Positions 44,929 through 56,280 of a DNA stretch of 64,000 nucleotides are shown here, in pieces; the first letter of the stretch is position 1; every line of letters begins with the position of its first letter. The DNA comes from Primula veris. Taxonomy: Eukaryota; Streptophyta; Magnoliopsida; Ericales; Primulaceae. The notes beneath the pieces are model-generated. The model saw only the letters and a list, made by a program, of their open reading frames with translations, ran no database searches and had not been told where the DNA came from. A program made the position numbers and the translations under genes. Location of the stretch: positions 29,768,402 to 29,832,401 of the forward strand of contig OY821750.1 in NCBI GenBank assembly GCA_963682055.1. The letters are read 5' to 3'.

Positions 44929-45133
44929 TGTATTGATTAATACAATTATTTATTTTTTATAAGGAATAATGCTTTCTTGTTTTCAATTCTAAATTATATT
45001 AGAAATTGAATTACAACGAAAAAATTCCAAACAGTTTTAATTTTATTTTTGAATCTTGTTGATACCAACCGTATTGGTATTCAATAAGAATCGTTCAATC
45101 CTTTTAATATCAACCGTATTGATATTTAAAAGG
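44929..45133 (+). other. Hairpin cluster in the copia leader
   Basis: Between the 5' LTR and gag lie several stem-loops: GTATT-GATT-AATAC (44929-44942), TTCAATTCTAA with TTAGAAATTGAA (44982-45010), TTGATACCAA-CCGTA-TTGGTATTCAA (45059-45084) and a 14-bp stem around the same CCGTA loop (45100-45133). The last two share loop and topology, but stem bases differ in a paired way (C:G against T:A). Each has one extra base on the 3' side. This could be a packaging, priming or translation signal. Confidence 0.6.
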
Positions 45134-45251
45134 ATAAAAGTTTAATTTTATTTTGTTTGGTAATTCTTTTACAAACTCAAATATCAGTTTTGGTGTTTGT
45201 TTATAGAATTTATTGTACACGTATCTCATACGTTTTGTGTTGTCATTTCAG

Positions 45252-48200
45252 ATGACAAACACGTCGCCTATTCAGTTGCCTATCGGAAGTGAGCATGACC
45301 CAATGGTTGGTGGAGATGTCCATAACATTGGGGGCGATGCGATTGTGGGGGCTACCGCCGATGACGTGGCTACAGCGGCTGAGGCCGCCGCGGCTGCGGC
45401 CATGGCGGATGCTACGGCCAAAGCCGAGGCTGCGGCCGAAGCAACGGCCACAGCCAAGGCCGCAGCTAAGGCTGCGGCAAGAGCCAAGGCTGCGGCCAAA
45501 GGCAAGGCACCGATGTATTCGGCTGTGCCTACTTTGCCGACTTCTCATCTGGAGAAACCGGAAAAGTTCAGGGGAGACAACTTTAAATGTTGGCAGCAAA
45601 AGATGCTGTTTTATCTCACGACCCTGAATCTGGCCAGGTTTCTCAAGGAGACTGCTCCCGTCCTAAGCGAGGACGATCTGGATGAGCAGTCGTTCTCTGC
45701 GGTTGAGGCATGGAGACATGCCGACTACCTATGCAAGAACTATATCCTGTGTGCTCTAGATGACACGCTGTTCAGTGTTTTTGAGCCCAAAGCTACTGCA
45801 AAGGAGCTATGGGAGACTCTCGAAAATAAGTACAAAGTGAATAACGCTGGCACAAAGAGATTTGTTGTCACGGACTTTCATGAGTACCGTATGACTGACA
45901 GCAGGGGTGTCATGGAGCAAGTTGAGGAGCTCCAACTCATTTACCATCGTCTTGAGGCTGAGGGGCTAGTGATAAACGAGCCTTTCCAGGTGGCACTCAT
46001 GATTGAGAAATTGCCGCCGTCATGGAAAGACTTTCAAAACTACCTGAAGCACAAGCGGAAGGAAATGAGGTTGGAGGGGCTCATTGAGAAGCTCAATATC
46101 GAGGTGAGCAACCGTCGCTCCGTGAGGAGAGTCGGTGGTGCTGTCATCCCGATGGCAAAGGCCAATGTGGTCGAAAGCTCCAACGTCAAACGGAAACGTT
46201 TTGACACCGGAGGCAGTGCTGTTGTCGCAAAGAAATTTGCGGGAACCTGCTTTGTGTGTAACAGGACCGGCCATCGTACCGCGGACTGTTATGACAATAA
46301 AGGCGCTGCTAAGCCTAAGCCCCCTCCGAGGAACTTCAAGGGCAAAGGGAAGAGGAAAGCTCCAGCTCAGGCTCATCTGGCTGAGGGAGGACGAGATGAT
46401 GACCACTTTACTGCTGTGGTCTCTGAGGTCAATCTCGTGGGGAGCAACCCCAAAGAGTGGTGGCTGGATACCGGCGCCACAAGCCACATCTGCTCAACAA
46501 GGTGGATGTTTAAGACCTACGAAGCAGTAGAGGGAGAAAGCTGCTTCATGGGAAATTTTGCTACTTCCAAGGTGGAAGGAAAAGGAATGGTGGTGATGAA
46601 GATGACCTCTGGAAAAGAGCTGAGGTTGACAAATGTGCTTCATGTTCCGGATATCCGCAAGAATCTGGTATCAGGATCGGTGATGGTGAAGAACGGGTTC
46701 AAACTAGTTTTGGAATCCGATAAAATTGTAATCACCAAAAATGGTGTCTATGTAGGCCGTGGCTATATGACCAACGGCATGTTTAAGTTAAACGTAGGGA
46801 CACCTGCTCCCAATAAAGGTGCTAAAGCTGAGACTAGCACTAGCAATGTAATGACTGTTGCCCAAGAGGCCAATAAAAATTCTGAGTTTAATTATTTATT
46901 TGAGTCATTTCATTTGTGGCATGGTAGATTAGGTCACGTGAATTATAATTCTTTAAAGAAATTAATATCACTAAAACTAATACCAAATTTCGTTTTTGAT
47001 AAGCAGCACAAATGTGAGATTTGTGTAGAGGCAAAATTAACGAAATCATCGTTTCAACATGTTGAACGAGAAAGTGAACCTCTCGGTCTAATACACACGG
47101 ATGTATGCGACTTAAAGTTTATACAAACGCGAGGAGGGAAAAAGTACTTTATCACCTTTATAGATGATTGTACTAGATACTGTTACGTTTACTTAATGAG
47201 AAGTAAAGCCGAAGCAATAGAGAAATTCGCTCTTTATAAGACCGAAGTTGAAAATCAACTCAATAAGAAAATTAAAACATTGAGAAGTGATAGAGGCGGT
47301 GAATATGAATCACCATTTCAACAGATATGCGCTGAAAGCAGCATTATACATCAAACCACAGCCCCATACACTCCCGAGCAAAATGGAGTTGCTGAGCGTA
47401 AAAATAGAACGCTAAAGGAAATGATGAATGCTATGCTAATCAGTTCTGGTTTACCCCAGAACATGTGGGGGGAAGCGATACTTTCCGCTAACTATGTTTT
47501 AAACAAGTTACCACATAAGAAGCGAGAAAAGACTCCATATGAATTATGGAAAGGTCATCAACCCAGTTATAAGAACCTGCGGGTTTGGGGTTGTCTCGCA
47601 AAGGTCCTAGTTCCCACTCCTAAGAGGATGAGAATTGGTCCTAAGACGGTGGACTGTGTGTTCATCGGATATGCACAGAATAGTAGTGCATATCGGTTTC
47701 TCGTGCACAAGTCGGACAATCCCGATGTACACGTAGATACGTATATGGAAAGCCGAGAGGCCTCTTTCTTTGAAGATATCTTTCCCCGGAAATTACCTAC
47801 ATCTGTACCAACTGAAGAGTTGAACAGTGAAGGAAATGTGGGGGCAAGTGAACCGACAGAGGAAGAGGAAGAGAAAGAGCCTCGGCGCAGCAAAAGGGCA
47901 AGGAAGGAAACTTCCTTTGGACCTGATTTCCTAACCTTCATGATTGAAGGCGAACCGGTGACATATAAACAAGCTATGTCAACACCGGATTCCCAATATT
48001 GGGAAGAAGCTATTCAAAATGAAATTGAATCAATCATGCAAAACCACACTTGGGAACTAGTGGATCTTCCGAAAGGATGTAAGCCCCTAGGTCACAAGTG
48101 GGTCTTTAAGAGGAAGTTAAAGGTTGACGGCACGATTGAGAAATACAAGGCGAGACTTGTAGTGAAAGGCTTCAGGCAAACGGAAGGTGTCGATTATTTT

Positions 48201-48809
48201 GACACTTATGCTCCTGTCTCCAGGAAAACGTCTATCCGAATCGTCATTGCTCTCGCAGCTTTGTTTGATATGGAAATACATCAAATGGATGTAAAGACGG
48301 CGTTTCTGAATGGAGAACTGGAAGAAGAAATTTACATGGAACAACCGGAAGGGTTTGTAGTTCCTGGTAAAGAGCACCAATTGTGCAAACTTGTAAAGTC
48401 TCTATATGGACTCAAACAAGCGCCAAAGCAATGGCATGAGAAGTTTGATAGAATTATGCTATCAAACGGTTTTCGCATTAATGAGTGCGATAAATGTGTC
48501 TACTCTAAAGGAAGTGGAAGAGACTGTGTTGTAGTCTGTCTCTATGTGGATGACATGATCATAATTGGGAGTAATGATAGAATCAGCTCCACAAAGAAAA
48601 TGTTATCACAACACTTCGATATGAAGGATCTGGGTATAGCTGATGTAATTCTTGGTATGAAGATTACCAAAACATCAGAAGGGTATGCCTTATCCCAAAG
48701 TCACTATGTTAAACAAGTTTTAGACAAGTTTGACAAGGACAGTAAAGCTATGTCAAGAACCCCAATTGAGTTCAACTGTAACCTGAAAAGAATTTCGGTA
48801 AAAGTGTGA
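45252..48809 (+). CDS. Copia gag-pol polyprotein, first part
   Basis: ATG 45252 ([10 protein letters not shown]) is chosen; the frame is open a little upstream but without a better ATG. The product is 1185 residues up to TGA at 48809. An unusual Ala/Lys-rich stretch covers residues about 40-85. Gag follows, with zinc knuckle [14 protein letters not shown] near residue 333. The protease site is [10 protein letters not shown] near 406. The integrase zinc region ([15 protein letters not shown]) starts near 556, with catalytic positions in [17 protein letters not shown] and [13 protein letters not shown] holds [19 protein letters not shown] and the YVDD box near 1097. The frame breaks within RT-RNase H by loss of one A in an A run. 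CAG directly before the ATG after a T-rich tract resembles a splice acceptor. Confidence 0.9.
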   Translation: MTNTSPIQLPIGSEHDPMVGGDVHNIGGDAIVGATADDVATAAEAAAAAAMADATAKAEAAAEATATAKAAAKAAARAKAAAKGKAPMYSAVPTLPTSHLEKPEKFRGDNFKCWQQKMLFYLTTLNLARFLKETAPVLSEDDLDEQSFSAVEAWRHADYLCKNYILCALDDTLFSVFEPKATAKELWETLENKYKVNNAGTKRFVVTDFHEYRMTDSRGVMEQVEELQLIYHRLEAEGLVINEPFQVALMIEKLPPSWKDFQNYLKHKRKEMRLEGLIEKLNIEVSNRRSVRRVGGAVIPMAKANVVESSNVKRKRFDTGGSAVVAKKFAGTCFVCNRTGHRTADCYDNKGAAKPKPPPRNFKGKGKRKAPAQAHLAEGGRDDDHFTAVVSEVNLVGSNPKEWWLDTGATSHICSTRWMFKTYEAVEGESCFMGNFATSKVEGKGMVVMKMTSGKELRLTNVLHVPDIRKNLVSGSVMVKNGFKLVLESDKIVITKNGVYVGRGYMTNGMFKLNVGTPAPNKGAKAETSTSNVMTVAQEANKNSEFNYLFESFHLWHGRLGHVNYNSLKKLISLKLIPNFVFDKQHKCEICVEAKLTKSSFQHVERESEPLGLIHTDVCDLKFIQTRGGKKYFITFIDDCTRYCYVYLMRSKAEAIEKFALYKTEVENQLNKKIKTLRSDRGGEYESPFQQICAESSIIHQTTAPYTPEQNGVAERKNRTLKEMMNAMLISSGLPQNMWGEAILSANYVLNKLPHKKREKTPYELWKGHQPSYKNLRVWGCLAKVLVPTPKRMRIGPKTVDCVFIGYAQNSSAYRFLVHKSDNPDVHVDTYMESREASFFEDIFPRKLPTSVPTEELNSEGNVGASEPTEEEEEKEPRRSKRARKETSFGPDFLTFMIEGEPVTYKQAMSTPDSQYWEEAIQNEIESIMQNHTWELVDLPKGCKPLGHKWVFKRKLKVDGTIEKYKARLVVKGFRQTEGVDYFDTYAPVSRKTSIRIVIALAALFDMEIHQMDVKTAFLNGELEEEIYMEQPEGFVVPGKEHQLCKLVKSLYGLKQAPKQWHEKFDRIMLSNGFRINECDKCVYSKGSGRDCVVVCLYVDDMIIIGSNDRISSTKKMLSQHFDMKDLGIADVILGMKITKTSEGYALSQSHYVKQVLDKFDKDSKAMSRTPIEFNCNLKRISVKV

Positions 48810-49504
48810 ATCAATTAGAGTTCTCTCGAGTCATAGGCAGTCTCATGTATATAATGAATTGCACCAGACCAGACATAGCAAACTCAGTGAGTAGACTGAG
48901 CAGATACACCAGTAATCCAAATGAGGAACACTGGAAGGCCATAATGAAACTTCTCAGGTATATGAGGTTTTCAGCCGATTACGGGCTGCACTATACCAGA
49001 TATCCAGCGGTACTGGAAGGGTATTCAGATGCCAACTGGATATCAGACTCCAATAGCACAAGATCCACGAGTGGATATGTGTTTATAATGGGAGGAGCTG
49101 CTGTGTCTTGGAGATCCTCCAAACAGACATGTATTGCAAGGTCAACTATGGAATCTGAATTCATAGCGTTAGACTTAGCAACCGAAGAGGCAGACTGGGT
49201 GAGAAGTCTATTGGAAGGAATTCCAATGTGGCCGAAACCTGTTCCCGCAATAAGCATGCATTGCGATAGTCAATCAGCAATTGCACGGGCTCAGGATCAT
49301 ATGTATAATGGAAAGTCTCGACATATACGTCGAAGACATAAATCCGTAAGGGAATTGTTATCCAACGGTGTGGTATCCTTAGATTTTGTGAGATCAAAGG
49401 AAAACATAGCGGATCCATTAACAAAAGGCTTGACTCAAGTAGGAGTCGAGACGTCATCGAATGGAATGGGATTAAAGCCCATTAAATTGGTGGCCCCAAC
49501 ATAG
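48806..49504 (+). CDS. Copia pol, last part: RT end and RNase H
   Basis: This continues the polyprotein in another frame after the single-base slip. It starts about at [20 protein letters not shown] and ends at 49504. The copia RNase H is visible: [39 protein letters not shown], then ADWVRSLL and a HCDSQSAIA block. The ATG at 48806 is only the first in this frame and not a separate gene start. All else in the frame is intact, so one slip is the only visible lesion in pol. Confidence 0.88.
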   Translation: MNQLEFSRVIGSLMYIMNCTRPDIANSVSRLSRYTSNPNEEHWKAIMKLLRYMRFSADYGLHYTRYPAVLEGYSDANWISDSNSTRSTSGYVFIMGGAAVSWRSSKQTCIARSTMESEFIALDLATEEADWVRSLLEGIPMWPKPVPAISMHCDSQSAIARAQDHMYNGKSRHIRRRHKSVRELLSNGVVSLDFVRSKENIADPLTKGLTQVGVETSSNGMGLKPIKLVAPT

Positions 49505-50061
49505 GCAACCCAATCTAAACGGAATATTTCCTGATAGGTTCAAAGGAAAACTGAACTGTGAGGGCAACTGAACAAAGCACTCGGGAACCTGGGGTTCCCA
49601 GCCCATTTCCGCGATGACAGAGTGATAGACCTGTACCATTGTAAGGGTGAGCTTGAGACTCTTAATGATCCAAGTAACTCGACGGTCGAGTAAAGTGAGT
49701 CAGGACACTTTCGACTTGGAACACCTATAACGAGTGTGTAAGGCCGGTACCATGTGATGAGCTTGGGCTAATTCACTAGAGCACTCAGTTGAAGTTGCCA
49801 AGGCAGTCCAGGCCAAATATCGACAACAACTAAAGGGCCTAGTACGTGGGTAGAGAGGGCACTGTGCGGGTGCCATTCTGGGATACACAAAGCTTGATGG
49901 TTCAAAGCTTTACAGCTACCTAATAGCAGTATTCTGGGTGGTATTCCGCTACGGCAGGTTCAAGGCGCACGCTACCTGACCTTAGGCAGTGAACTTTTGC
50001 GGTTCTCTTGATTTGCATTTAGGACATGGGCTTTCGAGCCAATTGCATTCATGTGGGGGAT
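49505..50061 (+). other. Copia 3' UTR and polypurine tract
   Basis: Non-coding region between pol and the 3' LTR. It ends with ATGTGGGGGAT (about 50051-50061), a usual copia polypurine tract directly before TGTTGG of the LTR. Confidence 0.75.
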
Positions 50062-51475
50062 TGTTGGAAAAATGTAGGAAAACATGTATTTTATACATGG
50101 TTGTTCCAAGTGGTCAGGGACCATCTTTGAGTCAATTTTCAATGCGACTCCTCAGTTTTTCTGAGGCCATACTCAATGCGGTTGAGTAGCTCGTGCGACT
50201 AGCTTCGCAACGGTATATCGCATAACCTATTCTGAGGAAGGGTGTGAATGATAATTGGACTCGAAGGTTGGTACTCGAAAGAGGCAATAAAGCCAATGCT
50301 GGAAAATGAGAAAAGAAATGGGATTTAACCCATGAGGGTTATCCCACATTGAAAAATCATTAGTGATTTTTACAATATATATACTAGGGTATCCCATGTG
50401 GATATCAAGTAGTGTGTCCATATACACATGTGTGTATTGTGTATCACACATGGGCTTGCTCGACGGGCGGGCTTGCTCGACGGGTTTTTAACTCAACGGG
50501 AAAAGCGCGCCTGTTCGGGAAAAGCGTGCATGTTCGGGAAAAAGTGCGTCTGTTCGGGAAAAGCGTGCCTGTTCGGAAAAAGTGCGCCTGTTCGGGAAAA
50601 GCTTCCAGCAAAGCTGTAACTGTTGCAATAAATATGATTTGATTGCAAAGTTAATACTGCAGTTTCGAATTTCGAAAACTGACAGTAGTAAAGTGACCTT
50701 AATGGCTGAGATACTCAGCAAGCCTATAAATAGGCAGACCCCCCACATGTCAAATAAAAAAAACATTCTGAAATAAAATACAGAAGCATATATCATCTCT
50801 CAAAAACAGCATTACATTTTAGAACCAGAGAGAACCACCCACCAACAGCTCGACCTTGACTCGTCGCCAGTTTCCGGCGAGTCATCCGAGACGTTGTACC
50901 TTGGGATCGAAGCGCCAACGCAACCAGAAACCTTAAGGTGGTTGGGCGAATATCGGTTAAGAGCATACTGTTAACAGTAGCCTCGTCTTATTTTATTCTA
51001 TTCTGTCCATTTCATTTACGTCTTTTAATTCTGTCCATTTCATTTACGCATTCAATTCTGTCCTTTTTATTTTAGTATTTCAATTGCTGTCCTTAGCTGT
51101 AGCTTTATATTCTGTTTGTACTTATCTGTAATTAGTTTAAAGTTCTGTTTTTTGCTGTAATTACTATTCTGTAATTTAATTCTGTAATTAGAATAGTTTC
51201 AATTCAGTCCTGTAATTTCAATTTCAAACAGAACAGTCCGGCTGTTAAGTTTGTACTTTCCAGTCCGGCAGTTTCTATTTATTGCAATTCAGTACATCAG
51301 ATTATTAATTAATAATAATCTGATAACGTTTGCTTTAATTATTTTCAGTACCTACATGTTGTAATCAGTTTATTGTATTTCATTTGGAAATTAATAAAGA
51401 TTACACTGGTTTTAATTAATTCTTGTTTAGTCCTTTTATTATTATTAATTGTTATTTCGTACACGGAAACCAACA
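50062..51475 (+). repeat. 3' LTR of copia, complete
   Basis: 1414 bp, from TGTTGGAAAAATG to GGAAACCAACA. It includes a five-unit tandem repeat at 50501-50596 and a doubled GCTTGCTCGACGGG just before it (about 50454-50483). The TATA box follows at 50725-50732. Confidence 0.92.
50501..50596 (+). repeat. 18-20-bp tandem repeat in copia LTR U3
   Basis: Five units of the form AAAAGYGYGCCTGTTCGGG (some with an extra A). They lie about 130-220 bp upstream of the TATA box. Tandem U3 repeats act as enhancers in known plant copia elements; that role here is inferred. Confidence 0.85.
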
Positions 51476-51704
51476 AAAATTATGTCAAAAAAAATATGTG
51501 GCCGGTAGTAAAATAGTTCATCATTAGCCTTAAAATTCAAGCTATAATTGAAAATTTAAACGGGTTTGTATATAATTAATTTGTGCTATGCAATGAGCAT
51601 GATAAGTTTGAGCTCAGTAGGCTACTTAGATGAAGGTATGCAACTCATTTTACAGAAGAAAATATATGGATGTAATATGTGAAAGTCGACTGAGCAGTAA
51701 TTAT

Positions 51705-51828
51705 TATACGGAAGTGTATAAAATTATCGAAAAGTGGTATTATGGTATATTAATTAAACAATCTGATAGTATGGTGTACAAAATCGTAAAAAAGTCAATA
51801 ATATTGTGTATAAAAGTGGAAAAAACCC
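51705..51828 (-). repeat. Right arm of the inverted repeat around copia
   Basis: The reverse complement (TTTTATACACAATATTATTG..., ACCATACTATCAGATT...) matches 43873-43985 at roughly three bases in four. It lies 230 bp beyond the copia 3' LTR. Confidence 0.65.
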
Positions 51829-53087
51829 AAGGAATAATGAAAAAGATTATTCAACCTAATAACTAATATATAGTAAATACATCAACGAGTAAAAGAAAAC
51901 TAACATCAATATAAAATATAAATACAGCATACCAAAAAAAAATACATTAGAAAAATAAATATAGAGAGAAACAAACTAGACGAAATGCAAATAAAAATAT
52001 AATACATACAATAATAAAAGAAAGAAGATATATAAAATTAAAGTGTAAGTTCACGGTTGGAAATATAGATACTAGGGAGAGATTAGAGATAGAATAAGGA
52101 GCATTTTAAGTCAATAGTATGGAATAATTTTGATGCTATGTACTAAAATTTAATAAAGATTCACACTATGTATGCTTTTTTTGATAGATAAGTGTAGAGA
52201 TGTGTACTAAACCATCATTTCCCCAACAAATAAATCCCACCATATAGTTGGTTCACAGTTATGATCCAAATTCTGCGTGTTAGTCGGTACCTTAAAAAAG
52301 TTAAAAAAAGGTGGAGCCTTTATAAACCTAAGTTGTATATTTTTCTGGACGTCTTTTTAATTTGTACAAAAGAATTCATAACTTGCGTAAAAAAAAAAAA
52401 AAAAACAGTGAAAAATTATTTAATATCGGAACCATGTCATAATGAAAAAAAGTATGTTTTTCCACTTTTTTGCACTTATTCAGGAATTGCCGTCTGCCGC
52501 CTAACCTAAATGACTTGTTTGGCTTGTGTCGGAACTGCCAGCCCTAATCCTCTGTCTTTAGGAATTTTCATAACCAATTTAGCCATTTTTAGTTTAGGCA
52601 TTTTTGTCGGTCTATGTCTAGTGTAGTGTTTATCGGTTTATGTTTACTTTTATGTTTATTAGCTCTGTTTTAGTGTATTATCGCTGTTCCGAATTGATTT
52701 GAATAATCTCTAACCCATTAATCGATCCATAATAAATAATGTTTTTAAAGTTTAAATGAAAGTTTTATAGGGACCAAATTTATTTTACGAGTGTCAGAGA
52801 GTTGCCTTTGTTGAGATGTATATTTTTTGTATTTCGTAGGTCTTATATTATTGCATTTAATACTGAAGAGTTCATATCTAGAAGATAGACAAGTCAATTG
52901 AGGCTGCCATTCTGATTCTGTGTTTTTCCTGTGATTAGGTAAAACTTGATCTTTTAGATTTGAAAATTGGATAATATTAATAATCAATATACTAGAGTAT
53001 CAAATATATATACAATCCTCACCTGATTTAAAAGTTGTTATTCTTTTTCCCAGGAGTTTCATTGTAATTGTTATTACTTTTCAAATA
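51829..53087. other. AT-rich intergenic, no gene seen
   Basis: No coding frame, RNA gene or element end can be supported. Short low-complexity frames are composition effects. Confidence 0.55.
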
Positions 53088-53727
53088 ATGGATTTAATTG
53101 GGAGAAACCGACGGAGAAGGATGACGTCGAACAACATACAAAAGGCAAGTATCCATCTGCCCCATGATATCATATTCGACATTCTAGTAAGATTTCTGCT
53201 CAAATTGCTTATTCGATTTAAATCTGTTTGCAAAATACGGTATGCTCTCATGGAAGACCATAATTTCGTCAAAGCACAACAAAAAATACCATAATTTCAT
53301 CTTTCTAGGTTTTAATTTAAATGCAAATGACAATGGTGGCCAGATTTTAAGGATCGTATTTACTCCTTGGCGGGTTAATAAAAATGTTAGTCTAAGTGCC
53401 GAGTTGTACTCTTTGTATACGGATACATGGAGAGAAGTTGAAGTAAAATTTGGCAAGTTTCGTTTTTTTAATAACTTGTATTCACGTAAGCAAGATTATC
53501 AAGAAGCTGTGGTAATATATGAGATTTTCTACTGGAAGGCTGAACCGGTTCACGGTTATCCATATGTTGCTTATTGTGACATACATAAAAAGGTTTTCGA
53601 TATAATAAAACCCCCAAGGAGTGTGTATCAAACGAGCCCAATTAAATTGGAAAAGTTTTTACAGCCCGATTATGTTCGTATAATCATATCTGTAAATGAT
53701 TTCACGACAGTGAACTCGGTACACTAA
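53088..53727 (+). pseudogene. F-box protein gene, broken
   Basis: The first frame (53088-53294) carries a recognisable but eroded F-box: IHLPHDIIFDILVRFLLKLL, then RFKSVCKIRYALMEDHNFVK. A second frame (useful part about 53290-53727) carries F-box-associated text: AELYSLYTDTWREVEVKFGK, IFYWKAEPVHGYPY, CDIHKKVFDIIKPP. The frame changes near 53290 and the middle of the usual associated domain is missing, so it is a pseudogene. F-box proteins pick targets for SCF ubiquitin ligases. A possible C-terminal scrap lies 2.5 kb downstream. Confidence 0.75.
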
Positions 53728-54167
53728 AGCTGAAGTAGTCGAGAGAAAAGAGTTACTGATTGCTCATAACTCATGTAAGCCTCGCTGCTCGGAAACACCC
53801 CGCAAGATTATCATAAATAGTCCCACATCATCTCTATAAGTAATTTAGGTTTTGTCTATATCCTGAAGTGAAAACAATAGTTTGGGGTGCTTTGTTGTTA
53901 TATTAAAATTTACAGGGTGTTCTGGTCTGGTTGTGTATTACCAGTACCCAACAATATCTGTTTTGCCCCTGTATATTTTACTACCACAAGCCTTTTTAAA
54001 AAAAAAGATTCTTTTGTTGCTGATTTTAAGCAAATAAACTTTAGTTTTTCTTGAATAGTGTTTGTGGTTACTGCATGTTGCTCATATTACATGCCAGTGC
54101 CTGATTTAGGGATAGGCTCTTGAGCCTGGAATACAAAAACCCGACTAATTTTATACCCTAAATTCAC

Positions 54168-54265
54168 TTAGCAACAGAAATTGTTATTATACTATTGCTA
54201 AATTTCAGCAACAATGCGTATAGTATTAGACAAACTGCTGTTATATGTATATTTTTTTGTAGTGA
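54168..54265. mobile_element. Remnant of a CACTA-type MITE
   Basis: The block CTTAGCAACAGAAATTGTTA to GTATATTTTTTTGTAGTG matches the right half of the element at 58840-59048. It ends with TGTAGTG, the reverse of the CACTA terminus. The left end is missing. Confidence 0.55.
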
Positions 54266-55254
54266 TTCTGGTAAAATATAGAACATATATATATTTAAAA
54301 ATTAAAAATATTTATATAAATTTTAGTTATTCGGATGGTTGGTAAATGAAAGTTAGGTAATGTAGGGGCCCATCTGTGTTTGAATCTTTGATAAACCTTT
54401 TTTTTTATAAACACAAATGTTATTATAATTGAAAAACCTCATAGTTTTAATTAAAGTATTATTGGACCACACATATTACATGGATCACAAAATATATGTT
54501 TTCTTAAAAAAAAATAAACAGATTTGATTTTTTTAAGAAATATATATTAATTTTTGTTATATGAATTTTGATTTATTTGTATAATCACATATTTTATTAC
54601 ACTTAGTTTCAAATAATGTATTATCAACCCAAAAAAATATTTAAATAAGCTATTTTTTGGTCCCATATTAAATGTAAAAAAAAAATCCTGTTTTTTTTTA
54701 AAGGATTTTTGGTCATTTATTTATAAAAAATACTATCTTATACTTGGTAATATGACTTATTTCCATTTATTACGGAGAATTTTGAACAAATTTAATTGGT
54801 TTTATTATCCGGTTAAATGTCATTGTGAGTGTATATCGAAATATTTAACTAAAATAATTTTTTTACTTTACAGCGAAAAAGAGCCCCAAATTTATTGCGG
54901 CTGCATTCCAAAAACTCAGAAAACGGCCCTGTTACATGCCCGTTTATAAAAAAAAATGACTACTTTCCTGGATGCTCAATCATTGATACAATACGTCCTA
55001 AAACGACAAAACTGAAATGACACCCTTGTATATGATGAGCATAGATGAATACTTTGGTTTTGTTATGGTTGGTGTATTCTTTTGCAACTTATCTTTACTC
55101 ACTTTATATGGTGGGAATATTACCGACGAAGGTGACCGGGAGGTGACCGAGGTTCACAGAACAGAACACAAGAATGTCATATCTAGCATTATGTTATGCT
55201 TGGTTAGAATTTGTTTTATTTTTTTGCTGATAAGTACTGTGGTCGGTTTGGACA

Positions 55255-55737
55255 AATGTTTTAAATAGCGTTATCGCTAGCGTAGTGTTTTTTCGAGAGA
55301 AACGCTAAAAGCGCTGCTACATAGCGCTTTGCGGTGTATTTTTTTTTTTTACCTAAATATGCACTAAATTTTAGAATATATAACAATAAAAAAAGAAATG
55401 TATAGTTATATTAGATATTAATAAAAAAAACAAAAAAAAAAAACTGTTGTAGGTGAGTTTTGAACTTGGATCTACTGAAAACTACAACACTGTCTCAACC
55501 ATCTGGACTGCACACACTTTTATAAAAATTACACAATATATATTAATTATTTAGATCCGCTGTTTTTTTTTCTAACTCGCTATTTACGCTTTTTGTCCAG
55601 AATTTCACGTTTTTTGTGCTTTTAGTCCACTATAGCGCGATTTTAGCGCAATTCCAGCCAAATAGTGGTTTTTCATTGCATTTTTTTTTCCCAAAAAAAC
55701 GCTATTTCACGCTAGATAGCGCGATTTTTAAAACATT
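55255..55737. mobile_element. Mutator-type MITE with 10-bp target duplication
   Basis: GGTTTGGACA stands on both sides (55245-55254 and 55738-55747). The element begins AATGTTTTAAATAGCG and ends CGCGATTTTTAAAACATT, giving exact inverted ends AATGTTTTAAA. Subterminal GCGCTA/TAGCGC motifs recur throughout. The 9-10-bp duplication fits the MULE superfamily. It holds no gene. Confidence 0.75.
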
Positions 55738-56104
55738 GGTTTGGACAGCTTAAAAGTTGAGTATTTCTACTTTCTACAATCTGACCTTAAAATTTAAATG
55801 TTTGATTTCATTTGGTATGCTATGTCAAGCATTATGGGCAGTTTTTGTTTCTGCTTTTAAGCTATTTTTTCTTTTTTTGCTTATGAACATCTTAAAAGCT
55901 GATTATAATTTCTTTCCTTGCGTGAAAAACTGAAAACTAGAAGATTTTAGGCTATATGAACTAAAAACAATTTAACCTCAAAAAGCCAATTTAATTGTCT
56001 GCGTAAAAGCTGCAGCTGACTGAACTCACGTTCCGGTCTCACGTCAAAATTATATAACAAAAAATTAACAAATATGTATAGGTTTTACGTTTGCATTTTT
56101 GCAT

Positions 56105-56280
56105 ATCAAAGAGGCAGAGGGAGGTATCTTATTTTTGAACGAAACCTGTGGACTGATAGTTATGAAAAAGCCTGACGGCAAGAAACTTTGGCCTCAGAGC
56201 ACTACAAGAAATATCCTCGCTTTATACCGTGTCCAGATTTTGTTACATTCGCTGGCTATAGTGAATCGATGATACGAGTT
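56105..56280 (+). pseudogene. Possible F-box C-terminal scrap
   Basis: Two short frames (GGILFLNETCGLIVMKKPDG, then after a shift EHYKKYPRFIPCPDFVTFAG with YSESMI) recall the end of F-box-associated domains. It may be the 3' end of the gene at 53088, pushed away by insertions. The match is weak. Confidence 0.35.

Larger units (their letters stand above)
44000..51475 (+). mobile_element. Ty1/copia LTR retrotransposon, young, 5' LTR truncated
   Basis: The 3' LTR (50062-51475, 1414 bp, TGTTGG...CCAACA) is complete. The 5' LTR (44000-44898) has only its last 899 bp. Those 899 bp align with 50577-51475 without indels and with about seven substitutions, so the insertion is very recent. A single long gag-pol frame carries all copia domains in the order Gag, protease, integrase, RT, RNase H. 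It is broken once by a frameshift at about 48786-48800. No usual tRNA-iMet primer site follows the 5' LTR. The left end is lost, so no target duplication can be checked. Confidence 0.93.

Noticed and set aside
50412..50642. Repeated CSGKA-type peptide frames in the copia LTR
   Set aside because: Translation of the U3 tandem repeat, not a gene.
55017..55268. 83-codon frame with hydrophobic stretches
   Set aside because: It runs into the MULE MITE, has no recognisable domain and no splice or promoter support.
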